Source: JAXHUH01 sp034211175
GTDB lineage: Bacteria; Actinomycetota; Acidimicrobiia; Acidimicrobiales; CAIXPF01
Length of the DNA stretch: 64,000 nt
NCBI GenBank assembly: GCA_034211175.1
Contig: JAXHUH010000169.1
Coordinates: 10,841-74,840, forward strand
Direction of reading: 5' to 3'
Position numbers and translations under genes: made by a program. Positions within the stretch are counted from its first letter, which is position 1. Each line of letters opens with the position of its first letter. Positions 1-7,486 of the stretch are shown here, one piece after another. The notes beneath the pieces were generated by a model, which did no database searches, was not told the DNA's origin, and saw nothing but the letters and a program-made list of their open reading frames with translations.

Positions 1-1131
1 GAACTCGCGCCCGAACGTCTCACGGGCGATGATCGCTTTCATGATCTCGGGTGTGCCGTCGCCGATCTCGAGCCCGATCACGTCGTGCAATCGCTGGGAG
101 AACGGTAGGTCGGTGCCGTAGCCGGGCCACCCGTGCAACAGCAGGCAGGCGTGGATCGCCTCCGCCGACTGCTTGGGGCCGAGCCACTTGCACATCGCGG
201 CCTCGGTGGTGTGCGGGCGGCCGGCGTCGGCGAGGGTGAGCACCTCGTACGCCAGCAGTCGCGAGGCGTGAAGCAGCGAGAGGTGTTCGGCGATCTGGAA
301 GGCGACCCCCTCGCGCTTGGCCAGCGGCTGTCCGAACGTCATGCGCTGCTTGGTGTACGCGACGGTTTCGTCGAGACTCTGAAGTGCCGACCCGATGCAC
401 GCAAGGGCGATGACCGCCCGGTTGAAGTCGAACGCCTCCATCGCCCCGATGAACCCGGCACCCTCGGCGCCGACCTGGTGGTCCAGCGGCACCCGGACGT
501 CGTCGAAGAACAGCGATCCGCGCTGAGAGAGGTGCCCGCCCGCGCTCTGGTACACCTGTCGCGACACGCCGGGGGCGTCGAGCGGGACCAGGACCATCGA
601 GATCCCCCGGGCGCCGGGGCCGCCGGTGCGGGCGAAGACGATGCAGGCGTCGGCGAACCCGGCGAAGGTGATCGACGCCTTCTCCCCGCTCACGACCCAC
701 TCGTCGCCGTCGCGACGAGCCGTGGATGTCAGGTTGGCGGCGTCGGAGCCGACGCCCGGCTCCGTGAGGCCGAACGCCACGGTGGTGTCGCCGCTGGCGA
801 CCGCCGGGAGCCAGCGCTGCTTGATCGACTCGTCGGCATCTGCGAGCAGCATCGCGGCGATCGTCGAGAGCTGCAGGAAGTAGCTGACGTTGAAGTCACC
901 CCGGGACAGCTCCTCGGCAGCGATGCCGAGCGCCACGTAGCTCCCGCCCGTTCCACCGTACTCTTCGGGGATCTTCATCCCGAGCAGCCCGAGGTCGCCC
1001 AGACGCGAGATGAGCTCGGGTGGGAACGGTTCGGTTCGCCACCTGGCGGCGCGCGGTGCGAGCTCCCTCGATGCGAAGTCACGAAGGGTGTCGCGCAGCA
1101 GCTCTTGCCCGTCGTCGAAGCCGAAGTCCAC
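1..1131 (-). CDS. Acyl-CoA dehydrogenase, 3' end outside the window
   Basis: This is a flavin-dependent acyl-CoA dehydrogenase, oxidising an acyl-CoA thioester at the alpha-beta bond. 377 codons are visible from a GTG at 1131, with a GGTGAGG ribosome site about 10 nt upstream; the family is about 380 residues, so only a few codons are missing. The FAD-contacting motif FGLTEPGVGSD and the C-terminal IGDGTPEI segment are visible. The place where medium-chain enzymes carry the catalytic Glu (YEGT) is Asp358 here, so the base may lie elsewhere, as in isovaleryl-CoA dehydrogenase, or be Asp. It is the last visible gene of a leftward operon, 12 nt after the luciferase-like gene. A role on a cyclic or branched acyl-CoA is inferred from its neighbours. 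Confidence 0.93.
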   Translation of the reverse strand, partial: MDFGFDDGQELLRDTLRDFASRELAPRAARWRTEPFPPELISRLGDLGLLGMKIPEEYGGTGGSYVALGIAAEELSRGDFNVSYFLQLSTIAAMLLADADESIKQRWLPAVASGDTTVAFGLTEPGVGSDAANLTSTARRDGDEWVVSGEKASITFAGFADACIVFARTGGPGARGISMVLVPLDAPGVSRQVYQSAGGHLSQRGSLFFDDVRVPLDHQVGAEGAGFIGAMEAFDFNRAVIALACIGSALQSLDETVAYTKQRMTFGQPLAKREGVAFQIAEHLSLLHASRLLAYEVLTLADAGRPHTTEAAMCKWLGPKQSAEAIHACLLLHGWPGYGTDLPFSQRLHDVIGLEIGDGTPEIMKAIIARETFGREF

Positions 1132-1143
1132 GATCCGCCGACC

Positions 1144-2283
1144 TCACCAGCTCACGTTGGTGGTCGACAGCGTCGAAGCGACCTCGGTCGGCGCCGATCC
1201 GCAACCGACTCGGCCGTCGATCTCGTGGGCTTGCAGCCGTGGCATCACCTTCTCGGAGAACAACCGCACGTTCTCCTCGGCCTCGTCGAAGGGCATTCCT
1301 CCGTAGCTGAACACGCCGATGATGCCGCCGGCACCGACCATTCGTTGGTAGTCGATCAGTTGATCCACGACCTCGTCGGGAGTTCCCCACACCTGGAGCT
1401 CGCCGAGGAAGCGGGCGAACTTGTCGCGGCCGTGCTTGGCGATGTTCGACGAGATCCCGGCGTAGTACTCGTAGCCGGGGATGTCTGCGATCGTCGGGTC
1501 GTCGAACTGGTAGTGGTCGACCGTGGAGTGGGCGTACGCCATGACGTACTGCTCGAACATCTCCTCGGCCCGCGACCGATCCTCGTCGACGGCGACGAAC
1601 ACGGCGATGATCGGTGCTGGCGGTGGCTCGCCGTTGATGTCGAGGTAGCGCTCGCGGTAGCCGTCGATCTCGGCGACCGTGGTCTCCCACGGCTTCTGGG
1701 CGATGATCAGCAACCCGATGCCGAGTCGTGCCATCAGATCGATCGACGCCGGGGACACCGCCGAGGCGTAGGTCCGGCCACGGAACGAGCGGCTCGGGTA
1801 GGGACGGATCGCAGCTCGCGACTGCTTCAGGTGCTCGCCGGTGTACTCGAGGTAGCCGCTCTCGAGCGCCTCGACGATCGCGGCGGTGTACTCGGTGAAC
1901 TGCCCCCGCGAGTCGGCCATCTGCAGTCCGAAGCCGTCGAACTCCACCCGCCCGAGCCCCCGTCCGAGCCCGAGGATCGCCCGACCGCCAGACACGTGGT
2001 CGAGCACAGACCACTCCTCGCACAGTCGGACCGGATCGTGCCAGGGCAGCACGTTGATCATCGCCCCGAGCTGGACGCGCTGCGTGCGCCCGGCCACCCA
2101 CGTCAGGAACTGGGCCGGGTTCGGCACCATGATGTAGTTGGTGAAGTGATGCTCGGGGGACCACACCGAATCGAAGCCGAGCGGCTCCGCGAGATCGACG
2201 AGCGCGAGCTCGTGACGATACACCTCCTCGTCGGTGTGACGACCGGACAGGTTCTGGAAGAAGGCGCTGTAGCCGATGTGCAT
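1144..2283 (-). CDS. LLM-class flavin-dependent oxidoreductase (luciferase-like)
   Basis: The product is a 379-residue TIM-barrel oxidoreductase of the bacterial luciferase-like family, which uses reduced FMN or F420. Visible family features are the N-terminal SVWSPEHHF segment, the GLGRG turn followed by EFDGFGL, and the C-terminal WGTPDEVVDQL helix. The start is ATG 2283: upstream in-frame sequence does not resemble the family. It lies 26 nt after the crotonase gene and 12 nt before the acyl-CoA dehydrogenase, so all are probably one transcript. In such clusters LLM proteins act as monooxygenases or dehydrogenases on hydroxylated intermediates; the substrate cannot be told from sequence. 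Confidence 0.93.
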   Translation of the reverse strand: MHIGYSAFFQNLSGRHTDEEVYRHELALVDLAEPLGFDSVWSPEHHFTNYIMVPNPAQFLTWVAGRTQRVQLGAMINVLPWHDPVRLCEEWSVLDHVSGGRAILGLGRGLGRVEFDGFGLQMADSRGQFTEYTAAIVEALESGYLEYTGEHLKQSRAAIRPYPSRSFRGRTYASAVSPASIDLMARLGIGLLIIAQKPWETTVAEIDGYRERYLDINGEPPPAPIIAVFVAVDEDRSRAEEMFEQYVMAYAHSTVDHYQFDDPTIADIPGYEYYAGISSNIAKHGRDKFARFLGELQVWGTPDEVVDQLIDYQRMVGAGGIIGVFSYGGMPFDEAEENVRLFSEKVMPRLQAHEIDGRVGCGSAPTEVASTLSTTNVSW

Positions 2284-2309
2284 GGTGAGTCCTCTCGAAG
2301 GGTGGGAGG

Positions 2310-3107
2310 TCAGCGGTACGGGGAGAAGTCGGTCGGTCGCTTCTCGTTGAACGCCGCGACGCCCTCCCTGGCCTCGCTTGTCGCGACGAACAACTCGAGG
2401 CTGTCGAAGGCCATCTGACCGACGCCGGCGATGTGCTCGGTCTCGGCGTTGAACGAGTGCTTGAGCACCTTGAGCGCCGTCGGCGACAGCGCCAGCGCCT
2501 CGTCGGCCCAGGCCCGCACCGTCGATCGCAGCTCGTCGAGCGGGACGACTGCGTTGACGAGTCCCCAGCGTTCGACGGTCGCGGCGTCGTACTGGCGGCA
2601 GAACATCCAGATCTCGCGCGCCCGCTTCTGGCCGATGATGCGCGCCAGGTAGGCGGAGCCGAAGCCGGCGTCGAACGACCCGACGCGCGGGCCGGTCTGG
2701 CCGAAGCGGGCATGGTCGGCCGCGATCGTGATGTCGCACACCACGTGCAGCACGTGCCCGCCGCCGATCGCGAACCCGTTCACGGCAGCGATGACCGGCT
2801 TGGGGATGTCGCGGATGATCCGGTGGACCGCCTCGATCTCGAACAGCCCGGTCTCCGTCGGACCGTAGTCACCGGTCTCGGCGCGTTGCTTCTGGTCACC
2901 GCCCGTGCAGAACGCCTTGTCGCCGGCACCGGTGAGGGCCACGACACCGACCGCCGGGTCGGCCCAGGCCGCCTTGAACGCCCGCAGCAGCTCATCGGCC
3001 GTGCGCCCGCGGAACGCGTTGTAACGCTCCGGACGGTTGATCGTGATCCACGCCAGCCCGTCGTCGACCTCGTACGTGATGTCGGTCAGCTCGTTCATGT
3101 CGACCAT
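2310..3107 (-). CDS. Crotonase-family ring hydrolase, BadI/MenB-like
   Basis: The 265-residue protein belongs to the enoyl-CoA hydratase superfamily. Its wording is closest, from memory, to BadI (2-ketocyclohexane-1-carboxyl-CoA hydrolase, which opens the ring to pimelyl-CoA) and to the related MenB (dihydroxynaphthoyl-CoA synthase). Diagnostic pieces are NAFRG (30-34), AFCTGGDQ (65-72, oxyanion hole), GFAIGGGHVL (111-120), FGQTGPRVGSFDAGFG (135-150) and the C-terminal EKRPTDF. MenB is less likely because no menaquinone gene is near. TGA of the Rieske gene and this ATG share one base (TGATG), implying translational coupling. With the BadH-like SDR at 5435 it suggests hydrolytic opening of an alicyclic 2-oxo-acyl-CoA (inference). 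Confidence 0.88.
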   Translation of the reverse strand: MVDMNELTDITYEVDDGLAWITINRPERYNAFRGRTADELLRAFKAAWADPAVGVVALTGAGDKAFCTGGDQKQRAETGDYGPTETGLFEIEAVHRIIRDIPKPVIAAVNGFAIGGGHVLHVVCDITIAADHARFGQTGPRVGSFDAGFGSAYLARIIGQKRAREIWMFCRQYDAATVERWGLVNAVVPLDELRSTVRAWADEALALSPTALKVLKHSFNAETEHIAGVGQMAFDSLELFVATSEAREGVAAFNEKRPTDFSPYR

Positions 3108-4309
3108 CAGGCGGGCACCTCGGCTCGTTCTGGGTTCGAGACCGCGACGCCGGTGTCGGCGAGTTCACGCTCGAGGATGCGATGGTAGTGCTGGAGGGTC
3201 GCCTCTTGGCGTCCGAACACGGCCTCAGTACGGGCACCGGACGTGAAGTTGCGCTGCATCGTGCGGGCGACCACGAAGTCCTCGTTCAGGACGGTGTTCA
3301 TCAGCACCTCCCAGTTCTTGTCCCAATGACGCTGCTCGGCGTCGGTCGTCGGTGCCGTGGGAGCGAGCAGACTGGCGCGGGCGACCATCCGGTCGGCACG
3401 GTCGCCGTCGGGGAACGCCGACCAGACCTCGAAGTGGTCGCCCTGCCAGACGAGCACGGTGTTGGGGAAGAGGAGATAGATGATCGCCACGTGCGGCAGC
3501 AGCTCACGTTCCTCGGGCGGGGCCGAGCGTTCCTCGTGGAACCACGCCCGCAGACCGACCATGCGGGCGTGGAGTCCGAAGTCGTCGTACAACGCGAAAT
3601 TCGACCCGATGTACGGACCGATCGTGTTCCGGTGAAGGAATCGGATGTGGTACGTCTCCAGGAACCCGTCGACGACGAGCTTCCAGTTGAAGGGCTCGCG
3701 GAGGATGTCGGTGCGCTCGCGCACGTGGTCGGACATGCCGAACTCCGAGAGCTCGTCATCGAGCTCGCCGAGATATGACGCCACGTCGATGGCAGCGCCG
3801 GGTCGCGCTCCCGGAATTGCCCAGACGAGTCCGTGACGTTCCTCGACCGGCACCTCGACGAGGCCGCGCTCAACAGGATCGAGGCTCGCGAACCCGTCGT
3901 CGTTCGGGATCGACCGCAACCGGCCAGCCGTGTCGTACGACCAGGCGTGGTACGGACAGGTGAAGCGTCGCTGGTTGCCGCAGGTGGACAGCTCCACCGC
4001 CGACCCGCGGTGTCCACACATGTTGTGGAAGCCACGAAGACGTCCGTCGTCGCCGCGAACGATCAGCAGAGATCGGCCCGACAGGTCGTCGACGAAGAAG
4101 TCGCCTGACGACCGGACGTCGCTGCCATGACCGACGACGATCGGATAGTGCGAGAGCAGACGCTCGCGCTCGCGTCGGACGTGTCCGACGTCGACATATC
4201 GGTCGACGGGATGGCGCATCATGTCGAGGGCCATGGGGTCGACTCCTGCGTCGAGGTGGGCGACGATCCGTTCGAACAGATCGTTCTGTCGGCTGCTCTC
4301 CACCCGCAT
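3107..4309 (-). CDS. Rieske [2Fe-2S] ring-hydroxylating oxygenase, large subunit
   Basis: This 400-residue protein is an aromatic-ring-hydroxylating-type oxygenase alpha subunit. The Rieske cluster ligands are Cys98, His100, Cys118 and His121 (CGH and CPYH). The mononuclear iron site is His221, His226 (ETYHIRFLH) and probably Asp344 (NED). No beta subunit, ferredoxin or reductase is in the window, so electrons must come from proteins encoded elsewhere. The start is ATG 4309; a GGAGG lies almost against it, so an alternative start is possible. It follows the SDR gene by 39 nt and overlaps the crotonase gene. It would hydroxylate the cluster's substrate; which substrate is unknown. Confidence 0.95.
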   Translation of the reverse strand: MRVESSRQNDLFERIVAHLDAGVDPMALDMMRHPVDRYVDVGHVRRERERLLSHYPIVVGHGSDVRSSGDFFVDDLSGRSLLIVRGDDGRLRGFHNMCGHRGSAVELSTCGNQRRFTCPYHAWSYDTAGRLRSIPNDDGFASLDPVERGLVEVPVEERHGLVWAIPGARPGAAIDVASYLGELDDELSEFGMSDHVRERTDILREPFNWKLVVDGFLETYHIRFLHRNTIGPYIGSNFALYDDFGLHARMVGLRAWFHEERSAPPEERELLPHVAIIYLLFPNTVLVWQGDHFEVWSAFPDGDRADRMVARASLLAPTAPTTDAEQRHWDKNWEVLMNTVLNEDFVVARTMQRNFTSGARTEAVFGRQEATLQHYHRILERELADTGVAVSNPERAEVPA

Positions 4310-4338
4310 CCTCCATCAGTCTCAGTGATACAATTCGG

Positions 4339-4359
4339 TCGGAGTGTATTATGCTCCGG
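4339..4359. promoter_or_regulatory. Inverted repeat in an AT-rich spot between SDR and Rieske genes
   Basis: CGGAG (4340-4344) and CTCCG (4354-4358) are separated by nine mostly A/T bases, which include the TAA stop of the SDR gene. Within this GC-rich operon the 30-bp AT-rich patch (about 4325-4353) stands out. It could be an internal promoter or operator for the Rieske gene, or an RNA hairpin affecting the downstream messages. No consensus promoter pair is convincing. Confidence 0.3.
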
Positions 4360-5314
4360 AACCGCCGACGAGTCGCCTCGGCCGTGAGTCGCCCCCACCG
4401 AGCGCGGTCGGCAGTGACGACCGATGGAACCCGGAGAACGGTGGGAGCCGATCGTGTGGTTCGACCTCGAGCAACCCGTTGACGAGATCGCTGCCGCCGG
4501 TCACCGCGATCTCCTGCCCGGTGATGTAGGCCGCGGCGTCGGACAACAGGAACACCACGGCGGCGGACACCTCCGATTCTGTGCCGTGCCGTTGTGCCAG
4601 GGTCAGACGGGGGAGTTCGACGAGTCGCTCGTGAAACGGCTCGCCTGCGTAGGTGTCGTAGCCACTCGACGCCACAAATCCGGGGGCGACGGCGTTCACT
4701 CGCACGCCCGACGACGCCCACTCGACGGCGAGCGTCCGCGTCAGGTTCGCCATCCCGGCCCGCGCAGCACTCGAGTGAGCCATCAACGGGATGCCGCGGG
4801 AGTGGTCGGCCGTGATGTTCACGATCGCGCCGCCATGCTCCTGCATCGAGCTCAGGTAGCACTCCTTGGCCACCACGAACCCCCCGAGGAGATTGTTCCG
4901 CACGACCGCGTCGAAGCCGTTCGCGGAGATGTCGACGGCGTGGGCGCTGAACTGCCCCCCAGCGTTGTTGACCAGGAGATCGATCCGTCCGCACCGCTCG
5001 ATCACCTTCGCAACGGCCGCCTCGACGTCTTCCGACACCCGGATGTCGCCGGTGACGTACGTTGCCGACCCGCCGTCGTCGACGATCTCGCCGACCGTGC
5101 GTTCCAGCGGCTCGGTCCTGCGCCCCCAGAGCACGACGTCGGCCCCGAGCGCCGCCAGTTCGTGTGCGACGCAACGGCCGATGCCCGTACCCCCTCCGGT
5201 GACGATGGCGCTCTTGTTCACGAACAATCGGTCACGGAACACGGACTCAAACTTCGCAGGGGGTGCACCACCTCGCGCTGCGCTGGATGGGTCGACGTCG
5301 TTCGGGTGCTGCAT
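4349..5314 (-). CDS. SDR of the 2,4-dienoyl/trans-2-enoyl-CoA reductase type
   Basis: The 321-residue protein is a short-chain dehydrogenase/reductase with the cofactor motif TGGGTGIG (39-46) and NNAG (116-119). The catalytic Tyr-xxx-Lys of classical SDRs is missing; instead it has MAHSSAARAG (178-187) followed by LTRTLAVEWA. That signature is known from peroxisomal-type trans-2-enoyl-CoA and 2,4-dienoyl-CoA reductases. It probably reduces or rearranges an unsaturated acyl-CoA in the pathway. ATG 5314 is chosen because GGAGGAG lies 5 nt upstream; the open frame upstream is not coding-like. It is the first gene of the leftward arm and is divergent from the SDR at 5435. Confidence 0.9.
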   Translation of the reverse strand: MQHPNDVDPSSAARGGAPPAKFESVFRDRLFVNKSAIVTGGGTGIGRCVAHELAALGADVVLWGRRTEPLERTVGEIVDDGGSATYVTGDIRVSEDVEAAVAKVIERCGRIDLLVNNAGGQFSAHAVDISANGFDAVVRNNLLGGFVVAKECYLSSMQEHGGAIVNITADHSRGIPLMAHSSAARAGMANLTRTLAVEWASSGVRVNAVAPGFVASSGYDTYAGEPFHERLVELPRLTLAQRHGTESEVSAAVVFLLSDAAAYITGQEIAVTGGSDLVNGLLEVEPHDRLPPFSGFHRSSLPTALGGGDSRPRRLVGGSGA

Positions 5315-5359
5315 CGGCTCCTCCGTCCGAGACGCCACGTCGCCAGGGCCGACGACGAA

Positions 5360-5392
5360 GCATCGACACCATTCTGTCGCATCGGGTACCGT
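5360..5392 (+). promoter_or_regulatory. Probable promoter and half-site for the rightward SDR arm
   Basis: TCGACA (5363-5368) and TACCGT (5387-5392) with an 18-bp spacer form a plausible sigma-70-type promoter for the gene at 5435. The spacer holds TGTCGCATC (5375-5383), the same nine bases that form one arm of the perfect inverted repeat at 7022-7051 in front of the amidohydrolase. The left arm here is imperfect and the spacing differs, so a shared regulator is only suggested. Confidence 0.45.
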
Positions 5393-5434
5393 GGCGGCGG
5401 ACCGGCGTCCGAGGCCGGAAGCGAAAGGATGCAC

Positions 5435-6232
5435 ATGGAGCTGGGGCTCCAGAACAGCTCTGTCGTCGTGACGGGAGCCGGTTCGAACATCGGGCGGGCG
5501 ATCGCCCTCGCGTTCGCCGCCGAGGGCGCCCGGTTGACGTTGGGCGACGTCGACGAGGAGCAGACGGTCCGGGTCGCCGCGGCGGCCACCGACGTCGGCG
5601 CTGCGGCCGCCCAGTTCGTCCGCGCCGACGTGACCGCGCTCGATCAGGTCGAACACCTGGTTGCGTCCGCCCACGAGCGCGATGGAAAGGTCGACGTCCT
5701 GGTCAACTGCGCCGGTTGGGACCGGCTGATGTGGTTCACTGAGACCGACCCGGACTTCTGGCGCAAGGTTGTCGACATCAACTACCTCGGGGTCGTGAAC
5801 TGCACCAAGGCGGCGCTCGACTTCATGGTTCCGCAGCAACACGGCTCGATCGTGTCGATCTCGTCCGACGCCAGTCGGCAGGGTGAGGCCCGCGAAGCCG
5901 TGTACGCCGGCGCGAAGGCGGCGATCAACGCGTTCATGAAGACGATCGCAAAGGAGAACGGCAGGGCCGGTATCCGCTGCAACGTGGTCTGTCCCGGTGT
6001 CACCATCCCGGAAGATGCCGACGAGGTGGGCGCGGCCAGCATGTGGCGCGACCCCGAGTCGATGTTCACCGACGACCAGCTGGAGAAGGTCGCCCGCGCC
6101 CTGCCGCTCCGCAAGCTCGGGCGGCCTCGCGACGTCGCCAACGCCGTGGTGTTCCTGGCCTCCGACGCCGCCGCGGGCCACATCACGGGGCAGGTGCTGT
6201 CGGTGTCCGGCGGTTACAGCATGATCGGATGA
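5435..6232 (+). CDS. SDR oxidoreductase, BadH-like (2-hydroxycyclohexanecarboxyl-CoA dehydrogenase type)
   Basis: The 265-residue classical SDR has TGAGSNIG (13-20) for NAD(P), an NCAGWD segment (91-96), Ser143/Ser144 and the catalytic Tyr157-xxx-Lys161. The AGWD wording, SSDASRQGEAREAVYA and the C-terminal ITGQVLSVSGGYSM are very like BadH as I remember it, the enzyme that oxidises 2-hydroxycyclohexanecarboxyl-CoA to the 2-keto compound that BadI opens. ATG 5435 is preferred over ATG 5429 because AAAGG (5424-5428) is 6 nt upstream. The stop overlaps the next SDR start (ATGA). The assignment rests on remembered similarity only. Confidence 0.9.
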   Translation: MELGLQNSSVVVTGAGSNIGRAIALAFAAEGARLTLGDVDEEQTVRVAAAATDVGAAAAQFVRADVTALDQVEHLVASAHERDGKVDVLVNCAGWDRLMWFTETDPDFWRKVVDINYLGVVNCTKAALDFMVPQQHGSIVSISSDASRQGEAREAVYAGAKAAINAFMKTIAKENGRAGIRCNVVCPGVTIPEDADEVGAASMWRDPESMFTDDQLEKVARALPLRKLGRPRDVANAVVFLASDAAAGHITGQVLSVSGGYSMIG

Positions 6233-6975
6233 GCGAGATGGATCAGGACTTCGACGGCCGGGTGATCCTCATCACCGGCGGGGCTCGCGGCCAGGGCGCC
6301 GAGGAGGGTCGCCTCGTGCGCGTCCGTGGTGCGAGAGTCGTCCTCGCCGATGTGCTCGACGACGTCGGGACGCAGACTGCGGACGAGATCGACGCGACCT
6401 ACCACCACCTCGACGTGACCGACCCGGCCCAGTGGGACGCCGTGGTCGCCGCGGTCTTGGAGGCGGAGGGCCGAATCGACGGGCTCGTCAACAACGCCGG
6501 CGTCTGGCGCTCTGGCTCGCTCACGGAGACGACGCTCGACGAGTACCGCCACGTCATCGACGTCAACCAGGTCGGCGTCTTCCTCGGGATGCGGACCGTC
6601 GCACCGCTCATCACTCGGCCCGGCGGTTCGATCGTGAACATCTCGTCGGTCGCCGGACTGATCGGTCCACCGAGCTCGATCGCGTACACCGCGAGCAAGT
6701 TCGCGGTGCGCGGCATGACCAAGGTCGCGGCCAAGGAGCTGGGACGCAACGGCGTCCGGGTCAACTCGGTCCACCCCGGATACATCGGCACCGACATGCT
6801 GAGCGACGTTCCGGCGTTCGCAGGAGGCGTCACCGAGCAACACCTCCGGGCCGTTCCGCTCGGCCGGGTCGCCGAGCCGGTCGAGGTGGCGACGGTGGTC
6901 GCGTTCCTCCTCTCCGATGCCGCGTCGTACTGCAACGGACAGGAGTTCGTCGTCGACGGCGGACTCCACGGATGA
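6229..6975 (+). CDS. SDR-family oxidoreductase, second of the rightward pair
   Basis: The 248-residue SDR has the cofactor motif TGGARGQG (16-23), NNAG (88-91), catalytic Ser139/Ser140 and Tyr153-xxx-Lys157. It resembles the family often called 3-alpha-(or 20-beta)-hydroxysteroid dehydrogenase or glucose/ribitol dehydrogenase, which oxidise secondary ring alcohols. The stretch after GQGAE (EGRLVRVRGARVV) is slightly unusual: most relatives have an alanine-rich helix there. The start codon overlaps the previous stop by ATGA, so the two SDRs are translationally coupled. It probably oxidises another hydroxyl of the same substrate. Confidence 0.92.
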   Translation: MSEMDQDFDGRVILITGGARGQGAEEGRLVRVRGARVVLADVLDDVGTQTADEIDATYHHLDVTDPAQWDAVVAAVLEAEGRIDGLVNNAGVWRSGSLTETTLDEYRHVIDVNQVGVFLGMRTVAPLITRPGGSIVNISSVAGLIGPPSSIAYTASKFAVRGMTKVAAKELGRNGVRVNSVHPGYIGTDMLSDVPAFAGGVTEQHLRAVPLGRVAEPVEVATVVAFLLSDAASYCNGQEFVVDGGLHG

Positions 6976-7021
6976 CGGCACGATGCCGATCACGGCGCGA
7001 CTTGGAGTCGCTCGATGACCC

Positions 7022-7062
7022 GATGCGACACTCTTGCCATCGTGTCGCATCTGCGTGATACT
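7022..7062 (+). promoter_or_regulatory. Promoter with perfect 10-bp inverted repeat for the amidohydrolase
   Basis: TTGCCA (7034-7039), a 17-bp spacer and GATACT (7057-7062) form a good promoter. GATGCGACAC (7022-7031) and GTGTCGCATC (7042-7051) are a perfect inverted repeat with a 10-bp centre that covers the -35 box, as expected for a dimeric repressor of the TetR or GntR type. The nine-base right arm recurs at 5375-5383. The regulator gene is not in the window. Confidence 0.7.
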
Positions 7063-7108
7063 GCATCGAACGAGCGCCGTTGAGCGAGCGATGACAAGAG
7101 GGGGCTCC

Positions 7109-7486
7109 ATGCAGGTCGACTATCCGATCATCTCAGCCGATTCGCACATCACCGAGGCGCCGGGCACGTACATCGACCACATCGATCCGAAGTGGCGCGA
7201 CAAGGCGCCGAAGCTGATCGACGGCGGTGACGACCTCGGCGACGTGTTCGTCGTCGAGGGTTCGAAGGTGCCGATCCCGATGGGGCTCGTCGCCGCGGCG
7301 GGCAAGGACCCTTCCGAGCTGCGAACGTTCGGGGTGAGGTTCGACGATCTCCACCGCGGTGGGTGGGACCCGACGGCGAGACTCGCCGAACAGGACGTCG
7401 ACGGCGTCGCCGCAGAGATCATCTACCTGTGGCGCCCGGAAACTCGGTCGTGGCTGGTCAGGCGGCATTTTGGTACTCGTGGATGA
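7109..7486 (+). pseudogene. Amidohydrolase N-terminal fragment, cut by an insertion sequence
   Basis: Reading from ATG 7109 (GAGGGGG ribosome site), the protein begins IISADSHITEAP and continues to DVDGVAAEIIY, which is the N-terminal third of the amidohydrolase-2 (ACMSD-like) family that accompanies Rieske and SDR genes in ring-degradation clusters. The homology stops at 7427 and the frame then runs 20 codons into the IS to a stop at 7486. The remaining two thirds of the gene, including most metal ligands, are not found on the other side of the IS, so the distal part was deleted. The gene must be inactive. Its promoter is intact. Confidence 0.85.

Noticed and set aside
133..2418. Long plus-strand open frame opposite the acyl-CoA dehydrogenase and LLM genes
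   Set aside because: It is a high-GC shadow; the opposite strand has clear protein families and this frame has none.
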